From contig CACXCV010000178.1 in NCBI GenBank assembly GCA_902766215.1, forward strand, positions 1-5,919: a stretch of 5,919 bases of DNA. The letters are read 5' to 3'. Every line of letters begins with the position of its first letter. Positions within the stretch are counted from its first letter, which is position 1. The notes beneath the pieces are model-generated. The model did no database searches and was not told where the DNA came from. It worked only from the letters and a program-made list of their open reading frames with translations. Positions 1 to 5,919 of this stretch are shown here, in pieces. The stretch is from Oscillospiraceae bacterium. GTDB taxonomy: Bacteria; Bacillota; Clostridia; Oscillospirales; Oscillospiraceae. The position numbers and the translations under genes are program-made.

Positions 1-34
1 CCAGCCCTGCCTCCAGCTGATCCTCCAGTTTCAT
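1..34 (-). CDS. Start of an unidentified gene running off the left edge (partial)
   Basis: An ATG on the minus strand at 34-32 opens a frame of 11 codons, reading MKLEDQLEAGL, before the window ends. A strong Shine-Dalgarno (AAGGAGG, at 47-41) lies 6 nt before the ATG, and a good promoter lies further upstream at 93-65. Together these make it a real gene start rather than a chance frame. The visible peptide is amphipathic and acidic and has no signal peptide. It is too short to assign a family. The gene is transcribed divergently from rlmB. Product unknown. Confidence 0.62.
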   Translation of the reverse strand, partial: MKLEDQLEAGL

Positions 35-64
35 AGGCTGCCTCCTTCCAAAAAAGCTGAACGC

Positions 65-93
65 ATCATACCACATCCATCCGGCATTTGCAA
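65..93 (-). promoter_or_regulatory. Sigma-A-type promoter for the leftward partial gene
   Basis: On the minus strand, TTGCAA (93-88, -35, 4 of 6 consensus) and TATGAT (70-65, -10, 5 of 6) are separated by exactly 17 nt. A TG one base before the -10 gives an extended -10 (TGGTATGAT). Transcription would start near 58-60, leaving a leader of about 25 nt with the Shine-Dalgarno at 47-41. This is a consensus match read by eye. Confidence 0.66.
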
Positions 94-190
94 TGGAACA
101 GGAGTCCATTTTTTCCCCTGCCGCGGCGAACTTTTTGGTTTATGTTGCGCGTTTCCTTCACCCCGGAGCAAACAGATTCTGCCGCAATGG

Positions 191-219
191 TTGCCCCGGG
201 GCGCAAGCTGTGGTATAAT
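191..219 (+). promoter_or_regulatory. Sigma-A-type promoter for rlmB and the downstream gene
   Basis: TTGCCC (191-196, -35, 4 of 6) and a perfect TATAAT (214-219) are 17 nt apart, with an extended -10 (TGGTATAAT). The start point should fall near 225-227, giving a leader of about 40 nt before the rlmB ATG at 266. A 10-bp palindrome, GCCCCGGGGC (193-202), overlaps the -35 and the spacer; it could be an operator half or just GC-rich sequence. No other promoter is seen before the second gene, so this one likely drives both. Confidence 0.75.
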
Positions 220-265
220 ATCGCGTATGAGTTCTATATTTTAATGGATATCGAGGATTTTTGAC

Positions 266-1102
266 ATGAACAAGCCATATTCCAACCGGCCAGACCGCAA
301 GCGCCGCCCCGACCGCCCGCAGCCGTCCCGCCCCGCGCCCCGGCAGAAGCCCGAGGACTGGGTGGACGAAACTCAGCTGGAGGGGCGCAACGCCGTGATC
401 GAAGCGCTGCGTGCCGGCCGCCCGCTGGACAAGGTCTATCTGGCCAACGGCGAAAACACCGACGCCGCGCTGGCCCGCATCGCCGCCATGGCGCGCGAGG
501 CCGGGGCCGTGGTGGTCTCCTGCGACCGGCACAAGCTGGATCAGCTGTCTGAGGGCCGCGCCCATCAGGGCGTGGTGGCCATTGCCGCCGCCCACGAATA
601 CGCCACGCTGGAGGATCTGCTGGCCCGGGCCGAGGCGGCCGGCGAGCCGCCGCTGCTGGTGCTGCTGGACGAGGTGTCCGACCCGCATAATCTGGGCGCC
701 GTGCTGCGCACGGCCGAATGCGCCGGGGCGCACGGCATTGTCATTCCCAAGCGCCGCAGCGCCGGTCTGGGCGCCGTGGTGGCCAAAACCAGCGCCGGCG
801 CGGTGGAATATCTGCCCGTGGCCCGGGTGCCCAACCTCACCGCCGCCATCGAAACGCTCAAGCAGCATGGCGTGTGGATCTACGGCACGGCGGCCAACGC
901 CCCCAGCGACCTATACCACACCGACCTGACCGGCCCGGCGGCCATCGTCATCGGCTCGGAGGGCGACGGCATGAGCCGCCTGGTGGCCGAGCGCTGCGAT
1001 TTCCTGGTGTCCATTCCCATGCGGGGGCACATCAATTCACTCAACGCATCCGCGGCTGCGGCCATCTTCCTGTATGAAGCCGTGCGCCAGCGTCAGGCCT
1101 GA
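266..1102 (+). CDS. rlmB: 23S rRNA 2'-O-ribose methyltransferase, TrmH/SpoU family (RlmB-like)
   Basis: This SAM-dependent enzyme is predicted to methylate the 2'-OH of a guanosine in 23S rRNA (G2251 in E. coli numbering), in the cytoplasm during 50S assembly. Residues about 37-113 form the SpoU substrate-binding domain, starting LEGRNAVIEAL and containing HQGVVA (100-105). The SPOUT trefoil-knot domain follows: motif 1 DPHNLGAVLRTA (139-150, with Asn142 and Arg148), motif 2 IGSEGDGM (229-236) and motif 3 IPMRGHINSLNAS (250-262). All three are intact, so it should be active. At 278 residues it exceeds the usual ~245-250 because of a ~35-residue Arg/Pro-rich, probably disordered N-terminal tail that may bind RNA. 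The ATG is supported by GAGGA at 253-257, 8 nt upstream. The family is certain; the exact target base is inferred, since relatives such as TrmH modify tRNA. It is first in a two-gene unit, 24 bp before the next gene. Confidence 0.93.
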   Translation: MNKPYSNRPDRKRRPDRPQPSRPAPRQKPEDWVDETQLEGRNAVIEALRAGRPLDKVYLANGENTDAALARIAAMAREAGAVVVSCDRHKLDQLSEGRAHQGVVAIAAAHEYATLEDLLARAEAAGEPPLLVLLDEVSDPHNLGAVLRTAECAGAHGIVIPKRRSAGLGAVVAKTSAGAVEYLPVARVPNLTAAIETLKQHGVWIYGTAANAPSDLYHTDLTGPAAIVIGSEGDGMSRLVAERCDFLVSIPMRGHINSLNASAAAAIFLYEAVRQRQA

Positions 1103-1126
1103 TACGGCCCAAGAGGAGAGAGTCCA

Positions 1127-3289
1127 ATGAATCATACGCCATCAGACAAGCGCAAGTTTGACACTCTGCGGCTTTTGGACGGCGTACCCAACACCGGCGA
1201 ATATCAGGCCGAGGACATTTTGAAAGAGTTCTCCGCCGCGCCTGCCAGCCAGCCGCAGGCCGTGCCCCATCTGGCCGCCGTGCCGCTGAACCCGCCGCCC
1301 CGGCCCGAGCAGGCTGCGCCCAGCACTGATAGCTTTTTCACTGCGCCGCCTGAAATCGACACCCTGGGCGACGACTTCTGGTCCGGCAGCGAGGGCGAAA
1401 GCAGCGAGGACGAGGCGCTCTGGGACGAGATTGAGTCCATGGGCCGGCACAAAAAGTCCCGCCGGGATAAGCCGGCCGGCGCCGCCGATATCGAAGCCCG
1501 GCCCGCCGCCCCGTCCGAGCCCAAAGCGCAGCCCTATCAGCCGCAGCCCGCCTTTGCCGATGACGAGCCAGAGACAAAGCCCGCCCGTCCGGAGAGAAAG
1601 CCCGAGCGCGACTCTGCCCGGCAGCGCCGGCGCCGCCTGCAGGAGGCCGAAGCGCGCACGCCCAAGCCCGACATCCCGCCCGACCGGGCCGTGCGCCGCT
1701 TCAAGCAGCGGGCCGACTCGGCCCGCCGCCGCCTGCCGCCGCTGGTGCTGGTCAACCTTCTGGCGCTGTATTTCACGCTGGCCGGCAGCTTTGGCTGGCT
1801 GGCCCCCGCCTTGCCCGCGCTGTGCCGGCTGGCCGCGGTGCTGTCGCTGCTGAGCCTGGCGCTGTGCTATGACCTGGTGATTGCCACCGTTTACGACCTG
1901 TTCCGCCTGCGCTTCCGCGCCGAGACGCTGGTACTGGCAAGCACCGTCTGCTGCGCTGTCGACGCCTTTCTTGCCGCTGGGGCTGAAGTACCCCACGTGC
2001 CCTACTGCCTTCTGCCCTCGCTGGCGTGGCTGTGCTGTCTCTGGGGCGCGTATTACCGGCACCAGGCCATGCGCCGCACCGCTAAAACGCTGGAACGCAG
2101 CAGCGGAACCGTGGCCGTGCGCTCGGTTCCGTCCTTTTGGAACGGCACCGACTGCATTGTGAAAACCAGCGGCGAGCCGACCGCCTTCCTCCGCGAGATG
2201 GAAGAGCGCGACTACGCCGACCAGCTGATGCAGTATTATGTTCCCATCGCCGCGGCCGGCGCGCTGATTCTGTCGCTGGTGGTGCTGTTTGTGCGCGGGT
2301 CCAGCCTGCCGCAGACGCTGGCCATGATGCTCTCCGCCGCCACCCCGATGGCCGGCGCGCTGTGCTTCGCCCGTCCCTTTGCCCTGCTGGCCCGGCGGCT
2401 GTACCGCAGCCACGCCGCGCTGTGCGGCTGGATGGGCGCCGAGCTGCTGGGCGGCTATCAGGCGGTGGTGCTGCGCGACAGCGACCTGTTCCCCGTTGGC
2501 GCTGTAAGCATGAACGGCGCCAAGTTCTACGGCCGCTTTGACAAGGAATATGTCATCTCCTGCGCCGCCACCATCTTCCGCGAGACCGGCGGCGACCTGG
2601 CCCCGGTGTTCGAGGACATGGCGCAGGACTTTCACACCGGCTTTGGCGTGATGACCAGCTACCGGGCCTATGAAGGCGGCGGCTACGGCGCCAACATCGG
2701 TCAGGACATTGTGCTGGTCGGCTCGGTCAGCTTCATGCGCCTGATGGGCATCGCTATCCCGGACAACACCGACATCCGCCAGGCCGTGTATGTGGCCATC
2801 AACAATGAGCTGGCCGGGCTGTTTTCCATCAACTATGCCCCCAGCCGCCAGGTTCGCATGGGGCTGGACGCGCTGTGTGCCCAGCGGCGGCTGCTGTGCC
2901 TGTGCGCCACGCGCGATTTTATCCTCAACCCTGCACTGCTGCGCCAGCGCTTCCGCCTGAGCGGCGGTCGGCTGGAGTTCCCCCCGGTGGACGAGCGTCT
3001 GCGCCTGTCGGCCGAGGACGCGGGCAGCCAGGGCCGCCGGGCCGCCCTGCTGGACCGCGACCGCTCGGCCGATTATCTCGAACTGGTTGCCGGCAGCCGC
3101 CTGCTGTACAATCTCACCCGCGGCAGCAGTCTGCTTTGCCTGCTCAGCGGCATCATCGGCCTGGCCTTGATGTTTGTGCTGTGCTATCTGGGCGAGACCA
3201 TTTCCGCCACCGCCGCCAATCTGCTGCTCTACAGCGTCCTGTGGGCGCTGCCGCCGCTGCTCATCGGCTCGTGGGTGGACAAATATTAA
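1127..3289 (+). CDS. P-type ATPase-like membrane protein with degenerate catalytic motifs (probable pseudoenzyme)
   Basis: 720 residues; ATG chosen from GAGGAG at 1113-1118, 8 nt upstream; ends in tandem in-frame stops TAA-TGA. Residues 1-203 are Pro/Ala/Glu/Arg-rich and probably disordered, with an acidic patch (~76-103) and a basic one (~154-202). Hydrophobic helices lie near 204-221, 230-256, 264-284, 289-309, 368-388, 394-420, 665-688 and 692-716, the eight-helix layout of P1B ATPases. Segments resembling that family: YADQLMQYYVPIAAAG (363-378, M3), AVVLRDSDLFPVG (446-458, phosphorylation site), IVLVGSVSFMRLMGI (528-542, N-domain end) and AVYVAINNELAGLFSI (553-568, P-domain). Lost signatures: DKTGT is RDSDLF, CPx is ATP (405-407), TGD is TRD (595-597), GDGxND is missing, and the A-domain region is only ~58 residues. 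There are no CxxC metal-binding repeats. ATP-driven transport is therefore unlikely; a scaffold or sensor role is my inference. The homology was read by eye and is good but unproven. It is likely cotranscribed with rlmB. Confidence 0.78.
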   Translation: MNHTPSDKRKFDTLRLLDGVPNTGEYQAEDILKEFSAAPASQPQAVPHLAAVPLNPPPRPEQAAPSTDSFFTAPPEIDTLGDDFWSGSEGESSEDEALWDEIESMGRHKKSRRDKPAGAADIEARPAAPSEPKAQPYQPQPAFADDEPETKPARPERKPERDSARQRRRRLQEAEARTPKPDIPPDRAVRRFKQRADSARRRLPPLVLVNLLALYFTLAGSFGWLAPALPALCRLAAVLSLLSLALCYDLVIATVYDLFRLRFRAETLVLASTVCCAVDAFLAAGAEVPHVPYCLLPSLAWLCCLWGAYYRHQAMRRTAKTLERSSGTVAVRSVPSFWNGTDCIVKTSGEPTAFLREMEERDYADQLMQYYVPIAAAGALILSLVVLFVRGSSLPQTLAMMLSAATPMAGALCFARPFALLARRLYRSHAALCGWMGAELLGGYQAVVLRDSDLFPVGAVSMNGAKFYGRFDKEYVISCAATIFRETGGDLAPVFEDMAQDFHTGFGVMTSYRAYEGGGYGANIGQDIVLVGSVSFMRLMGIAIPDNTDIRQAVYVAINNELAGLFSINYAPSRQVRMGLDALCAQRRLLCLCATRDFILNPALLRQRFRLSGGRLEFPPVDERLRLSAEDAGSQGRRAALLDRDRSADYLELVAGSRLLYNLTRGSSLLCLLSGIIGLALMFVLCYLGETISATAANLLLYSVLWALPPLLIGSWVDKY

Positions 3290-3297
3290 TGAGAAAC

Positions 3298-3343
3298 GAC
3301 AAGGAACGGACCTGCTGCCGCGGCAGCAGGTCCGTTCCTTGTC
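3298..3343. terminator. Perfect 46-bp palindrome, probable bidirectional terminator
   Basis: Two 23-nt arms (3298-3320 and 3321-3343) are exact inverted copies with no spacer; the centre is GCCGCGGC. It starts 8 nt after the stop of the rightward membrane-protein gene and ends 7 nt before the stop of the leftward mtnN, where convergent transcripts must be stopped. The arm ends are purine-rich on one side (ACAAGGAACGG) and pyrimidine-rich on the other (CCGTTCCTTGT), so each transcript ends its stem in a U/C-rich stretch. There is no clean U-run beyond the stem, which is atypical. Termination is inferred from position and stem strength. Confidence 0.8.
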
Positions 3344-3350
3344 ATCCCAA

Positions 3351-4043
3351 TCAAATCCGCTCCAACTCACGGAGCATTGCAAGCGTGATATCCCGGGCAA
3401 TCTCCGAAGCCCGGGCGCAGTTCTCCTCAAAGTGCTCCACGCCGCTGTGGTCGGCGGTATCTGTAACGGTGCGAATGGCGGCAAAGGGAATTCGGTTGAC
3501 ATAACACACATGTGCCATGGCCGCCGTCTCCATGTCCACCGTCAGGGGGCAAAAGGCGGCATTGATCTCCGCGCGGCCTGCGTCGGTGATAAACGCCTCG
3601 CCAGTCACGGTTCGCCCGACCCAGGCCTGACAGCCAAGCCGCTCCGCCGCCTGCCGGGCCAGCGAAACCATGGCTGCATCGGCCTGAAACCAGACCGTGG
3701 GCAGCTGCGGGTGCGACTGGGTGAGGATTTCTTCCGCCACATCGTGATAGGCCGTCTGGCTGGTAATGGCCGTGTCGAGGATGCCCAGCCGCGGGTCCAT
3801 ACCGCCGGCCGCCCCGGCGTTGATCATCTGCGCCACGCCATAGCGGTCGATCAGCAGCTGGGTCGCCAGCGCCGCGTTGACCTTGCACATACCGCATGCC
3901 ACCGCCGCCACAGGCGTGCTGCCAATCGTCCCTTCATAGACGGTCAGCATGGCCCGCTCCGTATGCGTGCAATTCTGAATGTGGGGCAGAAACGGCGCCA
4001 GCTCGCTTTCGCCGGCGCAGAGAATGCCGGTCTTTTTGATCAT
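3351..4043 (-). CDS. mtnN: 5'-methylthioadenosine/S-adenosylhomocysteine nucleosidase
   Basis: Predicted cytoplasmic enzyme that cleaves the glycosidic bond of methylthioadenosine and S-adenosylhomocysteine, releasing adenine plus methylthioribose or S-ribosylhomocysteine. This clears by-products of SAM use and feeds methionine salvage and the LuxS route. It has 230 residues, the usual family length (~230). Family landmarks in order: GILCAGESEL (6-15), with Glu14 at the place of catalytic Glu12 of the E. coli enzyme; CGMCKVNAALATQLLID (50-66); INAGAAGG (74-81); YHDV (99-102); TGEAFI (147-152); VDMETAAMAHVC (169-180), with Glu172 for Glu174; and RTVTDTADH (191-199), with Asp195 for Asp197. The catalytic triad is complete. 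The loop after YHDV (AEEILTQSHPQLP) differs from the more usual DVTAFGY-type sequence, so it may be a divergent subgroup. The ATG at 4043 is chosen over an in-frame ATG at 4112 because of a strong ribosome site. It lies downstream of clpC on the same strand. Confidence 0.9.
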   Translation of the reverse strand: MIKKTGILCAGESELAPFLPHIQNCTHTERAMLTVYEGTIGSTPVAAVACGMCKVNAALATQLLIDRYGVAQMINAGAAGGMDPRLGILDTAITSQTAYHDVAEEILTQSHPQLPTVWFQADAAMVSLARQAAERLGCQAWVGRTVTGEAFITDAGRAEINAAFCPLTVDMETAAMAHVCYVNRIPFAAIRTVTDTADHSGVEHFEENCARASEIARDITLAMLRELERI

Positions 4044-4051
4044 AGGATGTG

Positions 4052-4070
4052 CCTCCTTTTTCTTTTTTCC
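4052..4070 (-). promoter_or_regulatory. A-rich leader and Shine-Dalgarno fixing the mtnN start
   Basis: Read on the minus strand, a run GGAAAAAAGAAAAAGGAGG ends 8 nt before the ATG at 4043-4041. AAGGAGG is a near-perfect ribosome site. The unstructured A-rich stretch before it would favour ribosome loading and contrasts with the GC-rich surroundings. It rules out the upstream in-frame ATG at 4112, which would translate through the ribosome site. Confidence 0.82.
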
Positions 4071-4115
4071 GCGTGCAAAAGTCCTGCCGTGCCCGCAGGC
4101 ACAATGCAGCAAAGC

Positions 4116-4149
4116 GCAAACGGGTCTGCCGCTGGGCAGACCCGTTTGC
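4116..4149 (-). terminator. Hairpin just after clpC, probable (perhaps partial) terminator
   Basis: A perfect 15-bp stem (arms 4116-4130 and 4135-4149) closes a 4-nt loop. On the minus strand it begins one base after the TGA of clpC (4153-4151). The 3' side of the stem ends in CCCGTTTGC and is followed by GCTTTGCTG, so there is only a broken U-rich tract. mtnN begins 72 nt beyond the hairpin and no convincing promoter was seen between them, so the hairpin may attenuate or protect an mRNA end rather than stop all transcription. Confidence 0.7.
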
Positions 4150-4150
4150 T

Positions 4151-5919
<1,769 letters not shown>

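Noticed and set aside
158..868. Minus-strand 236-codon frame over rlmB and its promoter
   Set aside because: It overlaps intact SpoU motifs on the other strand, has no ribosome site and gives a low-complexity Gly/His/Gln product.
1127..3289. Active heavy-metal exporter (CopA/ZntA-like)
   Set aside because: The general plan fits, but the CPx motif, DKTGT, GDGxND and CxxC metal sites are all missing, so active transport is not supported.
1142..3511. 789-codon open frame on the minus strand across the membrane-protein gene
   Set aside because: It is antisense to a gene with a good ribosome site and family-like segments. Its product is rich in Gln, Gly, Ala and His with no domain order, as expected from the opposite strand of GC-rich codons, and it runs through the palindrome.
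4083..4102. Small hairpin GTGCC-CGCA-GGCAC in front of mtnN as a riboswitch piece
   Set aside because: The stem is only 5 bp, competes with an alternative CCTGC/GCAGG pairing, and no SAM or SAH riboswitch core is recognisable.
4044..4112. Longer start for mtnN at 4112
   Set aside because: It would add 23 residues encoded by the A-rich leader and ribosome site; the family begins within a few residues of the GIL motif.

Overview
This is a GC-rich window (by eye over 60% G+C). Its strong Shine-Dalgarno sites, sigma-A-type promoters and ClpC-class unfoldase point to a high-GC Clostridia lineage of gut type, Oscillospiraceae/Ruminococcaceae-like. That placement is inference from gene style and composition; no rRNA or other marker is present.

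Layout. Bases 1-34 hold the first 11 codons of an unidentified gene reading left off the window. Bases 35-265 are a divergent intergenic region with two well-formed back-to-back promoters, one for each direction. Rightward comes a two-gene unit: rlmB (TrmH/SpoU-family 23S rRNA 2'-O-methyltransferase, 266-1102), then 24 bp later a 720-residue membrane protein (1127-3289). The unit ends at a perfect 46-bp palindrome (3298-3343) that probably terminates transcription from both sides. The other side is a leftward pair: clpC (AAA+ unfoldase of the ClpCP protease, 4151 to beyond the right edge, N-terminus missing), a strong hairpin just after its stop, and mtnN (MTA/SAH nucleosidase, 3351-4043).

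The most interesting object is the 720-residue protein. It looks hypothetical, but read segment by segment it has the plan of a P1B-type (heavy-metal class) P-type ATPase: two extra N-terminal helices, M1-M2, a shortened A-domain region, M3 with a Tyr-Val-Pro start, M4, a P-domain, a small N-domain, the rest of the P-domain, and M5-M6. The catalytic signatures are degraded: DKTGT is lost (Arg or a shifted Asp at that place), the CPx ion motif is Ala-Thr-Pro, TGD is Thr-Arg-Asp, and GDGxND is absent. I infer a conserved-fold pseudo-ATPase with a new, possibly structural or sensory role. It also carries a ~200-residue disordered, charge-segregated cytoplasmic tail in place of metal-binding domains.

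How the genes work together. RlmB uses SAM and makes SAH, and MtnN destroys SAH, but they lie in separate convergent units, so this is only a metabolic link. ClpC and MtnN may share a transcript through a leaky hairpin, since no convincing promoter was seen in front of mtnN.
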